In this document: piece after piece, positions 48,835 through 59,800 of the stretch
How the letters are laid out: the number at the start of each line of letters is the position of its first letter
Position numbering within the stretch: the first letter of the stretch is position 1
Source: Epiperipatus broadwayi
Taxonomy: Eukaryota > Onychophora > Udeonychophora > Euonychophora > Peripatidae
Direction of reading: 5' to 3'
NCBI GenBank assembly: GCA_028023455.1
Contig: JAQFVV010012535.1
Coordinates: 2,544,001 to 2,608,000, forward strand
Length of the DNA: 64,000 bases
The notes under the pieces: model-generated
What the model saw: the letters and a program-made list of their open reading frames with translations, nothing else
What the model was told of the DNA's origin: nothing
Database searches by the model: none
Made by a program: the position numbers and the translations under genes

Positions 48835-49440
48835 CTCAATTATCAAATGATAAATGCTCTACAAACCAAGAATTGCTGAGTTCAAATGTCTACCAATCGG
48901 TAATAATTCATAAAATGATGAAATGCTGTATAAATCATAAATACTTGACTGCTTCTAAGCTTCTTATAATGTAACAGAGTTTATGTGTAAGAACATACTT
49001 CTATATTTGGCTAAATTATAAATGCCTCAATTATCAAATGATAAATGCTCTACAAACCAAGAATTGTTGAGTTCAAATATCTACCAATCAGTAATAATTC
49101 ATAAAATGATGAAATGCTGTATAAACCATAAATGCTTGACTGCTTCTAAGGTTCTTACCTTAAATGAATTCAAAATGAATTATTGTATAAACCATAAGTG
49201 CTTGACTGCTTCAAAATGAATTATTGTATAAACCATAAATGCTTGACTGCTTCTAAGGTTCTTACCTTAAATGAATTCAAAATGAATTATTGTATAAACC
49301 ATAAATGCTTGACTGCTTCTAAGGTTCTTCTCTTAAATGAATTCAAAATGAATTATTGTATAAACCATAAATGCTTGACTGCTTCAAAATGAATTATTGT
49401 ATAAACCATAAATGCTTGACTGCTTCTAAGGTTCTTCTCA
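48835..49440 (+). repeat. LTR array B (ataaaccataaatgcttgac units)
   Basis: Direct repeats carry ataaatgcttgactgcttct separated by gttctt-aaatgaattc spacers. Small frames over them (49022-49392) are repeat artefacts. The counterpart lies at 54640-55230. Confidence 0.8.
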
Positions 49441-50070
49441 TAAAAGAATACAAAAACAAACTATTGTTGAATTGGAATATTTCCAAGCTTCTTCTCATAA
49501 AGGAATACAAAAATGAACTATTGTTGAAGTAGGATGTTTCCAAGCTTCTTCTCATAAAGGAATTAATGAACTATTGTTGAATTAGAATATTCACAAGCTT
49601 CTTCCTATAAATGAATTCAAAATGAACTATTATTGAATTAGAATATTTCCAAGCTTCTTCTCATAAAGGAATACAAAAATGAACTATTGTTGAAGTAGGA
49701 TGTTTCCAAGCTTCTTCTCATAAAGGAATTAATGAACTATTGTTGAATTAGAATATTCACAAGCTTCTTCCTATAAATAAATTCAAAATGAACTATTATT
49801 GAATTAGAATATTTCCAAGCTTCTTCTCATAAAGGAATTAATGAACTATTGTTGAATTAGAATATTCACAAGCTTCTTCCCATAAATGAATTCAAAATGA
49901 ACTATTATTGAATTAGAATATTTCCAAGCTTCTTCTCATAAAGGAATTAATGAACTATTGTTGAATTAGAATATTCACAAGCTTCTTCCCATAAATGAAT
50001 TCAAAATGAACTATTATTGAATTAGAATATTTCCAAGCTTCTTCTCATAGAGGAATTAATGAACTATTGT
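49441..50070 (+). repeat. LTR array C (caagcttcttc units)
   Basis: Alternating units of gaatatttccaagcttcttc and gaatattcacaagcttcttc are joined by gaactattgttga. The 5' LTR has more copies than the 3' LTR (55235-55705). Confidence 0.85.
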
Positions 50071-50476
50071 TGAAATTGCAAATTAATTGTTATTTAATAA
50101 ATTTTTTTTTGTTACTAAAATTAAATTGGTTATCCAGTTGTCCAGTTTTGTTTATTTATCGCATCACTCACCAATTATAGCACTGGTTCATGAGAATCTC
50201 ATGTTCTCTGAGCTACGTCTGACATAACTTGACCTAGGCCAGTCAGGTTGTAGTGAGATGGAACTCTAATGGCGCTCTTTGGGAAACCAAACATAGAAAT
50301 ATTTAGATGTTTCCAGTCTCTATGTACTACATCCTCTGATGAGCAGGAAATATTGTTGTAGGGGGGCATTAACATCTGCATTAAGAATATCAATTGATAG
50401 TTCCTTCCTGCAGCATGCTCATCAGAAAATTGTTACAACTGACGTAATAAAACGGTTGTATGGCGGTCCGGTTACA

Positions 50477-50790
50477 TTTGGCGTCCAACTGTGAGGCTTT
50501 ATCCAGCTAGCCTAACCATAGGCACCTATTACATTTGTCGTCCAACTGTGAGGCTTTACCTGGCTAACCTACCCATAGGCTCCGGTTACATTTGTCGTCC
50601 AACTGTGAGGCTTTATCCAGCTAGCCTAACCATAGGCACCTATTACATTGTCATCCAACTGTGAGGCTTTACCTGTACCTACTATAGGCTCCTTTACATT
50701 GCACCCTTACTGTGAGGCCTTATCTGGCATAGGCCGGTTAATTTGCCACCCTATTGTGAGGTCCGATCTAGCTAGCCTACTCATAGGCAT
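50477..50790 (+). repeat. Primer-binding site and its tandem copies
   Basis: Two bases after the LTR, tggcgtccaactgtgagg (50479-50496) resembles the usual tRNA-Lys(CUU) primer site (TGGCGCCCAACGTGGGGC) with two changes and one extra T. The same ~58-bp unit, an LTR end (ggttaca) plus primer site plus ctagcctaaccataggc, follows in about six increasingly decayed copies. They start near 50470, 50529, 50585, 50642, 50694 and 50736. Only the first has tTGGCG. The next two read ttgTCG. Confidence 0.7.
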
Positions 50791-50992
50791 AAGCAGATCA
50801 CGATTCTGTGATATGAACAGTGCATATGATGTAGTGATGTAATTTGTTCAGGAAGGATGGAAAAATAAAAGTCTAAAAGAAAAACACAAAAATGAATGGC
50901 ATAAAGAATGAAACAGGCATTTCAAAGAAGATGGAGTAAGGTCATGGTGTGGATGGAGAGAGAAGCTTACTGATTCAGAAAACAAAGGAAAA

Positions 50993-52630
50993 ATGGTAAA
51001 CATGGAGGCTCAGAAAACAGAAAAGATAGCTATGATAGCTCAGATAATAGAAATTATAAAAGCAGACCAAAAGAAAAGAGACAAACAGAGAGAAGAAGAT
51101 AACCAAAAATGGGATAAACAAAGAGAAGAAGATATCAAACAAAGAGAAGAATATAACCAAAAATGGGATAAACAAAGAGAAGAAGATATCAAACAGAGAG
51201 AAGAAGATAACCAAAAATGGGATAAACAAAGAGAAGAAGATATCAAACAAAGAGAAGAATATAACCAAAAATGGGATAAACAAAGAGAAGAAGATATCAA
51301 ACAGAGAGAAGAATATAACCAAAAATGGGATAAACAAAGAGAAGAAGATATCAAACAGAGAGAAGAAGATAACCAAAAAAGAGACAAACAAAGAGAAGAA
51401 GATATCAAACAAAGAGAAGAATATAACCAAAAATGGGATAAACAAAGAGAAGAAGATAACCAAAAATGGGATAAACAAAGAGAAGAAGATATCAAACAAA
51501 GAGAAGAATATAACAAGCAAGCAATAGAAGCAAACCAAAGAATAGAAAAACGAATTAAAGAAGCATTCAAAAATCAGAATGAAAAGTTAAACCAGTTGAT
51601 AAAGGAAATAATTCAACCTAAAAAATTGGATGAGGAGGAAACTTTGGAATTTCCAACCAAAGATATTTTAAAGGAATCACAAATTGAATATCCTATTACT
51701 GATGAAGCAAAATTTGAGATTGTTAAAAAGGAAGAAATTGAAATTACAAAGAGTGATATTGAAATTGTTGGTCTACCTTCAGAAAAAAGTCTGATTGTGG
51801 AATATGCCTTTAAAATTGAAAAGAAAGAAGTATATACAGAAGCTGAAAATGAAATAGTATCGAACACAGCAAAAGAGTTTCAAACGGATGAAAATGAATC
51901 TAATAAAGCAAAATTAAAATCTTCTGATCCTCAAGAAGATGAAAAACATGAAAATGAACATAATCAAAAACTTAATTCTCATATAACTAAGGAACTGTCC
52001 AATATAGAAGAAAATGTTTCAGAAAAATTGTCTGATATATGCTATGAAATAGTAACAGAGATAGAGAAAGAAATCATAAAATGGAAAGAAAAGTGTGTTA
52101 GTCCTCAGCCATATATAAAAATTATAAACAAAAGCTTAATAAACTCAAATCAAAAATTGAGTATAGAAAAAAAATATATAAAGACAGTTATTAAAAATAT
52201 AGTTGCTTACGCAGGAAAAGACACCAAAAAGGAATCTGAAAACTCGGGATTTATCAGTGTGAAAGAAATTAAGCAACAAGAAACCTTTGCAAATACCAAA
52301 AAAATAATTACTATGGCAGAAGAACCATTTAAAAAGAAACTTTTATATAAAAATGAAGTACCACCATGGAAGAGGAACAGAAAAAAATTCACAGATGGTG
52401 TTCATGGTCCATATCGGACGCGTATAATTAGAAGATCAAACAGTAACAATGATCTCCAAAGAAAATACAGAAGTGAAGAAGCAAGACATCACAGTAATGT
52501 TAAACATGATAAATTTTCAACAAAGAGACGATCCAGAAGTATGTCACCTCATAATACAAAAGAGGACTATAGGAGAACTGATCATGATCCTCAGTCTCCC
52601 AAAACAGGTTGCAGTTATGATTCAGAATAA
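50993..52630 (+). CDS. Unclassified 545-residue charged repeat protein, sole ORF of the LTR element
   Basis: This is the only long intact frame in the window. The ATG at 50993 is the first of two early Met codons; the frame is open back to 50912 without another ATG. Residues ~27-180 are eight or so imperfect copies of an 18-residue unit (KQREEDIKQREEYNQKWD), a strongly charged helix or coiled coil. Residues ~180-215 (IEKRIKEAF...LNQLIKEII) extend the coil. Residues ~215-370 are acidic. A Lys-rich segment follows. The last ~90 residues are basic and Arg/Ser-rich (PPWKRNRKKF, KRRSRSMSPH), a likely nucleic-acid-binding tail. There are no CCHC knuckle, protease DTG, YxDD or integrase motifs. It could be a highly derived Gag or a captured gene. 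It starts 517 bp after the 5' LTR and ends 584 bp before the 3' LTR. Confidence 0.7.
   Translation: MVNMEAQKTEKIAMIAQIIEIIKADQKKRDKQREEDNQKWDKQREEDIKQREEYNQKWDKQREEDIKQREEDNQKWDKQREEDIKQREEYNQKWDKQREEDIKQREEYNQKWDKQREEDIKQREEDNQKRDKQREEDIKQREEYNQKWDKQREEDNQKWDKQREEDIKQREEYNKQAIEANQRIEKRIKEAFKNQNEKLNQLIKEIIQPKKLDEEETLEFPTKDILKESQIEYPITDEAKFEIVKKEEIEITKSDIEIVGLPSEKSLIVEYAFKIEKKEVYTEAENEIVSNTAKEFQTDENESNKAKLKSSDPQEDEKHENEHNQKLNSHITKELSNIEENVSEKLSDICYEIVTEIEKEIIKWKEKCVSPQPYIKIINKSLINSNQKLSIEKKYIKTVIKNIVAYAGKDTKKESENSGFISVKEIKQQETFANTKKIITMAEEPFKKKLLYKNEVPPWKRNRKKFTDGVHGPYRTRIIRRSNSNNDLQRKYRSEEARHHSNVKHDKFSTKRRSRSMSPHNTKEDYRRTDHDPQSPKTGCSYDSE
51050..51520 (+). repeat. In-frame 54-bp coding minisatellite
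   Basis: Units of gataaacaaagagaagaaga plus tatcaaaca-gagagaag keep frame, so copy-number changes do not disrupt the protein. The absence of stops in antisense frames here is a by-product. Confidence 0.9.
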
Positions 52631-53214
52631 AATAGAGATAGCTGATGGAAAAAGTTTGTGAGTGTGGTGTAGTGATGCATGAACTTGTGTTTTTCATGTT
52701 GAGATGGTGGATGATTGAGCGGAGCTGCTTGGATGCATTGTGTTATGATGCTCCGAAGTATATGCTCGGCACTATCCCGACCTGGATGTTGTGCTCCAAG
52801 AGTAGTCCAGCAGTGCATATATAGGTCTCATGGATAGGCCTTGGTCTCATGGATAGGCCAAATGATAGCCCCTAAGACTCACCGAAGCTGAGCAGGGTTG
52901 GCTGAGTGCCAAATTGATTTTTTTTCTCTGGCTCCTATTCTTGGTTGGATGATACTTCTAGGTACAAGAGAGGTAGTGCTTAAAAATGAGATATTTTCTC
53001 GTGACGTCATGAGGCGGTGTGTACTGGTAGTTTGTGCTTGGCCATCTATTTGTCCCAGCATTGGAGGCTATGGTTCATGTATTCACTTTTCCAGCTCATC
53101 TTACCCATTCATCAGCATATCTAAAACCAGGCAGTACTGAGAAATAATGTGTATAGTATGTGGAATGAAATCGTATTTCCAGGCGATTTCATCCCAAAAT
53201 TTGGTGAGGGGTAA
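52631..53214 (+). other. 3' untranslated interior of the LTR element and polypurine tract
   Basis: GC-richer than the surroundings, with a 17-bp duplication (ggtctcatggataggcc twice, 52826-52860). The final ggtgagggg just before the 3' LTR is a plausible polypurine tract for plus-strand priming. No reverse-transcriptase remnant was seen. A short stretch near 52884-52905 (gaagctgagcagggttgg) resembles the 5S rRNA core by chance or descent. Confidence 0.6.
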
Positions 53215-56115
53215 TGAAACAGATATGCTGTTACTCATATAAATATTCAAAAGACCCCCCCCCCATTTAAAAACGTCTAGCGTGATTCAGTCTAATTGGG
53301 AACGCAATAAAGCTGTAATTTGTTAAAAAAAAAAGAAAAATCATATTTTTAATTTTGTGATTGATGGATTTAAATAAAATGTTATGTCATCTTATTTTTT
53401 TTTTTATCTGTCTCAATAAAAAAAAGAAAAGAAATTAATTATCCAATCATTAAAAAGAAAAAAAAAAGATACTTGAGTTAAACTGAGGCAGTATTCAAAT
53501 TAGGAACGTCGTCGGAAGAAAAGAACTTTTTTTTTCTCTCTCGTCTTACACAGAGAGGCAGAACATATTAAATTTTTTGTTTTAAAAAAAGTGTATTACT
53601 TAATTCTTTTGACACGTTAAAATATAATTTTAACGGAACGTTAAAATGGAAAAAGAAACCTTTGCTAGAGGAATTATGATAATAATGGGGTAATTTAGCG
53701 GCTTCATTCTCTCCACGCTATGCCATGACTCTCCATAAATGAAATAACCCGCCTTCTTTATGAATAAACTGGATTGTAAAACTGGAAGGTAATTATGTTA
53801 TAAGAATATTAAAACATCTTTATCTTACGTTATAAAGTGAAGTTATGAAATAATTACATAGAATTTGTTTTATAAAATATTAAAACATCTTTATCATACG
53901 TTATAAAATGAAGTTATGAAATAACTACATAGAATTTGTTTTGTAAAATATTAGAACACGTTTATCATACGTTATAAAGTGAAGTTATGAAATAACTACA
54001 TAGAAATTGTTTTATAAAATATTAAAACATCTTTATCATACGTTATAAAATGAAGTTATGAAATAACTACATAGAATTTGTTTTGTAAAATATTAGAACA
54101 CGTTTATCATACGTTATAAAGTGAAGTTATGAAATAACTACATAGAAATTGTTTTATAAAATATTAAAACATCTTTATCATACGTTATAAAATGAAGTTA
54201 TGAAATAACTACATAGAATTTGTTTTGTAAAATATTAGAACACGTTTATCATACGTTATAAAATGAAGTTATGAAATAATTACATAGAATTTGTTTTTTG
54301 TAAAATATGAAAACATCTTTATCATACGTTATAAAGTGACATTATGAAATAATTACATAGAATGTGTTTTATAAAATATTAAAACGTCTTTATCATACGT
54401 TATAAAGTGACATTATGAAATAATTACATAGAATTTGTTTTATAAAATGTTAAAACGTCTTTATCATACGTTATAAAGTGAAGTTATGAAATAGCTACAC
54501 TCAAATTTATTTATAAAAATATTTGAACGTATTTACTATATGAATTAGAAATGCTTTAATTGCATATTACTTCTATCTGGGTAATGTAACAGAGTTTATG
54601 TATAAGAATATACTTCTATATTTGGCTAAATTATAAATGCCTCAATTATCAAATGATAAATGCTCTACAAACCAAGAATTGCTGAGTTCAAATGTCTACC
54701 AATCGGTAATAATTCATAAAATGATGAAATGCTGTATAAATCATAAATACTTGACTGCTTCTAAGCTTCTTATAATGTAACAGAGTTTATGTGTAAGAAC
54801 ATACTTCTATATTTGGCTAAATTATAAATGCCTCAATTATCAAATGATAAATGCTCTACAAACCAAGAATTGTTGAGTTCAAATATCTGCCAATCAGTAA
54901 TAATTCATAAAATGATGAAATGCTGTATAAACCATAAATGCTTGACTGCTTCTAAGGTTCTTACCTTAAATGAATTCAAAATGAATTATTGTATAAACCA
55001 TAAGTGCTTGACTGCTTCAAAATGAATTATTGTATAAACCATAAATGCTTGACTGCTTCTAAGGTTCTTACCTTAAATGAATTCAAAATGAATTATTGTA
55101 TAAACCATAAATGCTTGACTGCTTCTAAGGTTCTTCTCTTAAATGAACAAATGAATTATTGTATAAACCATAAATGCTTGACTGCTTCAAAATGAATTAT
55201 TGTATAAACCATAAATGCTTAACTGCTTCTAAGCTTCTTCTCATAAAGGAATACAAAAACAAACTATTGTTGAATTGGAATATTTCCAAGCTTCTTCTCA
55301 TAAAGGAATACAAAAATGAACTATTGTTGAAGTAGGATGTTTCCAAGCTTCTTCTCATAAAGGAATTAATGAACTATTGTTGAATTAGAATATTCACAAG
55401 CTTCTTCCTATAAATAAATTCAAAATGAACTATTATTGAATTAGAATATTTCCAAGCTTCTTCTCATAAAGGAATTAATGAACTATTGTTGAATTAGAAT
55501 ATTCACAAGCTTCTTCCCATAAATGAATTCAAAATGAACTATTATTGAATTAGAATATTTCCAAGCTTCTTCTCATAAAGGAATTAATGAACTATTGTTG
55601 AATTAGAATATTCACAAGCTTCTTCCCATAAATGAATTCAAAATGAACTATTATTGAATTAGAATATTTCCAAGCTTCTTCTCATAGAGGAATTAATGAA
55701 CTATTGTTGAAATTGCAAATTAATTGTTATTTAATAAATTTTTTTTTTTGTTACTAAAATTAAATTGGTTATCCAGTTGTCCAGTTTTGTTTATTTATCG
55801 CATCACTCACCAATTATAGCACTGGTTCATGAGAATCTCATGTTCTCTGAGCTACGTCTGACATAACTTGACCTAGGCCAGTCAGGTTGTAGTGAGATGG
55901 AACTCTAATGGCGCTCTTTGGGAAACCAAACATAGAAATATTTAGATGTTTCCAGTCTCTATGTACTACATCCTCTGATGAGCAGGAAATATTGTTGTAG
56001 GGGGGCATTAACATCTGCATTAAGAATATCAATTGATAGTTCCTTCCTGCAGCATGCTCATCAGAAAATTGTTACAACTGACGTAATAAAACGGTTGTAT
56101 GGCGGTCCGGTTACA
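53215..56115 (+). mobile_element. 3' LTR (2901 bp)
   Basis: Begins TGAAACAG and ends GGTTACA. It is colinear with 47685-50476. Array A is longer (about ten versus six units) and array C shorter, which accounts for the 109-bp size difference. Confidence 0.85.
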
Positions 56116-56119
56116 GTAT
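56116..56119. repeat. Target-site duplication of LTR element, right
   Basis: gtat follows the terminal CA of the 3' LTR and matches 47681-47684. Confidence 0.55.
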
Positions 56120-56339
56120 ATTATATTTAATATTTTCATGGTTATACGATATAAATAATTTTTTGGGTTAAACTGTATATTATTTTGTATACTTCTCAAT
56201 GTTTCTATGAAATTATATCTGCCATTGTCAGGGTCAAGTTTTAAAAAAAAAACTGTAACAAAAAATATTCTATTTTTTAATGATTACAACATTATATATA
56301 AAACTTTACACATCATTGAAGGATAAAATTGATAACTCA

Positions 56340-56890
56340 ACTAGTTACTTATATTAAAGAAGTGATTAATAATATCGGTAGAAGACTATCTAATTTCAAC
56401 ATAAAGACTACCTTTTCCACTAGCAAAAAAATTGATGATTTTCTCATAAACCCAAAGACAGAGTATTTTTGAAATGCTAGGGTGTTTATGAAATTTCAGA
56501 TTTACAGTGCTCAAAAACTATGTGAGTCAATGCAATAGATGAATTAATGTCAGAATTAAGGAACATAAAAATGCCTTCAATCAAAAGTTGACTACATTTG
56601 CTTTTACTTCGTATTTTTTAAAAATTGGTGACAAACCTGATTTTGATAATGCTAAAATACTTGATAATTTGGAAAAGTATGATTTGAGAACCATGAGGGA
56701 GTCTATTGAAATATTCAAAAAGCTAACTGTTTTAAATAAAGCTGATGAAGTACTTATTTTATCACTTTCTTCTAATATAAATCTGAAATCAATTAATAGT
56801 GAAACTGAAAAAAATAAACATTTTGCTAATCCACATATTCAGAACACTCAACTGATTCACACTCAATCTCATTCTTTACTTTAAAATTCC
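56340..56890 (+). pseudogene. Penelope-like element remnant, a third family: linker and GIY-YIG end
   Basis: Plus-strand frames give TYIKEVINNIGRRLSNFNIK and then KKIDDFLINPKTE, the Penelope linker. After a break comes YVSQCNRxINVRIKEHKNAF, the Y-V/I-G-x-T-x-R...R-I-x-E-H block of GIY-YIG. DFDNAKILDNLEKYDLRTMR follows, then ESIEIFKKL and LNKADE in the 98-codon frame 56588-56884. The reverse transcriptase is missing. Its sequence is distinct from the families at 6785/13765 and at 31600/39958. Confidence 0.7.
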
Positions 56891-59800
56891 GTTACTACTT
56901 GAGATCTAATGATTTTTCTTTTAAAACTTGACATTGACAATGATGGATGTTATTTTATCAAAAAGTTGGGAAGTAATACAAAATAATACATGGTTTAATC
57001 CAAAAAATACTTTTATATATATATAAACTGTACCATAATTGTATAGTTTTCTCTAAACCAAAACAAGTTCATGCAAGATTAAAACATTTTTTTTATATAT
57101 TGAACATTAGCTTATTATTTTATTCTAAAATTATTAGCCATCACATGTATATATTTACATATGTACACATACAGTCCAGTAGAAATATTAACGAGTAAAC
57201 AATAAATAACATATTCGCATGTATAAATCTTTGTATAGGTGCATGTAGTCAATATTTATAATAATTAGTATGTTTAGTTACAATGATAATTGCTTAATAA
57301 ATTTTCCTAAAGATAACTGTGAGCAAATCAAATAGGTAACTATAGCAACAATGGTCACATCTTTCAACAAAATGATAGAGATATTTTTTTAAGTGTCTTC
57401 TCTCACGTATATATTTATTTACTGGAAAGAAGATTGAACTACTAACAAATATTTTATTCCTTGTAGAGTATAGCTGCGTAAAAAGGAAATTAATGTCTAT
57501 TTTCAGACAAACAGAATATCAATGCCCACTTAATACTGACCAAATCGCTTTTAGAACTAGCATTTAAAAATTGTTCTATTTGCCCAAAAAGGTGTAATGG
57601 TTATCTATTTAATCTCAAATAAAGTAAATGTGTATATCTATGGTGGAATATTGTCATACTATATTAATAGATAAATTAAGTATTACTATTAACAGGTAGA
57701 AAAATGAGAGTATTATTTATGAAAAAACATCGACTTTTTCATTTTATTTACCTTGGTCACAGTATTTCGATGTTGCTTATAAGATTAATCGGTGCTTATC
57801 AACTGGATATATTGAGAATAGATTTTTGGCTTTCAAGCATGTTATTATATTTAAAAGTAATTGGACATCTCATGGATAAAGCATAATTGCTTCAAGAAGC
57901 AATAAGGATAAATAAACCATGCAAATAATTTGAAACTAAATTTTTAACCGTATTCAACACGTACTGTGAATATACATATGTAATAACTATATGAATAGAT
58001 TATTATTATCAAAGGCTCTTCACATAAAACCATATTTCTTATTAATGGAAAACATTAATAATATCTTTGGGTAGTTGTGTTCTATTAATATCGGATATTT
58101 TATAAAATATGACAACCAGAACCTTTAAATCTTAGAATTTTATAATATTTATTTGTAGTTATTTAGATTAGTTTGTTTTTCTTAAGAAAGAATAGTAAAA
58201 TATATAAGAATAACTAAGAGAAAACAATCACAATTATTCTAAATTATAAATTAGTATCAACTCAAGCACTTATAAACAACTTATCTAGATTTCTTGTATC
58301 TATTATCCATAATAAGTTAAAGTTCTTATTAATATCCCTGAATTGAGATTTAGTTAAAATATAAATAGTTTCTCCTAGTTATCAACATAAGTCTCTTGTC
58401 TCACATCACTACAGGTTTAAATATGTTATACAAATTTTATTTTACTCTATATGCTTTTAATTACTTATTAGTAATAAATAAACACTTGTATCATATGATT
58501 CTATAAATCCAAGATATTACTTGTTCAATTTATGAACATAATCATTATAAACAACATCTAAGAAATAAGTTGGTTTGTATTCAGATTATTATCTCATATT
58601 TATATTACCTTTAGGAGATAGCAGTTCTTATTAATCATGTTCCTATAATATTGTATGGGCATAAATTGGGAAGATCAACCAAAACCCTAAGATACTTTTA
58701 ACTTTAACTAAGTCAACCAAATTTATTATAAAATTTAATTTAAGATTAACATAGTCTCTATCTCTCAGACATACAACCATATTCATTCCATTTATACTGG
58801 TACAATATATATATTGTAACAGACCACCTATACATTAGAGGATTTAATTAAACCTCACTTGGGTAACCAAATATAACAGACTGGATATATATATAATTTT
58901 AAATAACCAGATTAAATAATAAATATAAATATGTTAAATACATATAAACCGGTGAAGCTTACTTTAATTAATTAAACGATCCTTTATAGTTAAGCACTTT
59001 AAGGGCAGATTAATTAAATTAATCATGGATCACATGATAATAAAGTATTTGTATATTAATGCATGTCATCCGTAATAAATATTATGGTTCCTTCATTATC
59101 ATGTGACAAATCAAACCTCATTTTTTGATGTGTTATCATGCATAATGCTAGCTCTTATAAAATTAATTTACATTTATATAACTAGTTTTAGAAATTTCTC
59201 AAACCCTACATTCATTTCTCAGATTACCATATATTCATCTCTATTTTAGAATGTTGTAAAAAATAAAAAGGAAAAAAAATACATAATAAATTTCATTAAA
59301 ACTAATAATTTAATAGAATCAAAAGAATAAAAAATAAAAAAATTAAATACAAACACATTTTTAATCTCAATTACTCAATCATTAAATCAGTATTTTCTTG
59401 ATTAGATAATGCATAAATTTAACTGACATATTTCATTTTTTGAATTTTTAACAACTTTAATTCTGGTTATTTTTTCAATCACCTTCTAATATTTAAATTA
59501 TATCAATACCACCTCCAAAAGACAAATGTATGTCCAAATAAAACTAAAAAAGAATATTACTCTCATGCTGGTATGTGAAAATATATGCACTAAACCTTAA
59601 TTAATTTGAGGATCTAGAAAACAAGTAAAATAATCTCACCTTATTATATTGAGCTCAATTAACCAAAATAATTAGAAACATATATACTATTATGTCTCTA
59701 TCCATTCCTGTTCTTATGAGCACATGGATAATTCTTGTCATTTATCAAATAAGTTACAATCCTATATTAAATATATGGTCCTTGTACAGGGGTCGAAAAT

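Larger units (their letters stand above)
47685..50476 (+). mobile_element. 5' LTR (2792 bp) of a large LTR retrotransposon
   Basis: It begins TGAAACAG and ends GGTTACA, the TG...CA rule. It is repeated directly at 53215-56115. Non-array parts are nearly identical; the differences I saw are a handful of substitutions close to the 5' end and homopolymer lengths. It holds three tandem-repeat arrays. A 64-codon minus frame (50393-50199) is unchanged in both LTRs, but this follows from the LTR identity. No captured gene was recognised. The LTR is several times longer than the few hundred bp usual for animal Ty3 or BEL elements. Confidence 0.85.

Noticed and set aside
50199-50393. 64-codon minus ORF identical in both LTRs
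   Set aside because: Identity follows from LTR duplication. No motif or start context supports translation.
50333-50430. CTGATGAGCAGGAAA resembling a hammerhead core inside the LTR
   Set aside because: Helix II would be too short and no helix I or III partners are present. It is half of a short inverted repeat.
50975-51570. Two long minus-strand ORFs (187 and 176 codons) rich in Leu/Phe/Ser
   Set aside because: They are antisense shadows of the stop-free coding minisatellite of the 545-residue ORF.
52884-52910. Resemblance to the 5S rRNA internal promoter core
   Set aside because: Only about 18 nt match and the rest of the 5S sequence is not recognisable, so no 5S gene or SINE3 was called.
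58980-59120. Short inverted stretch around cacatgataat / attatcatgtg
   Set aside because: Arms are only about 11 bp in AT-rich DNA, so expected by chance.
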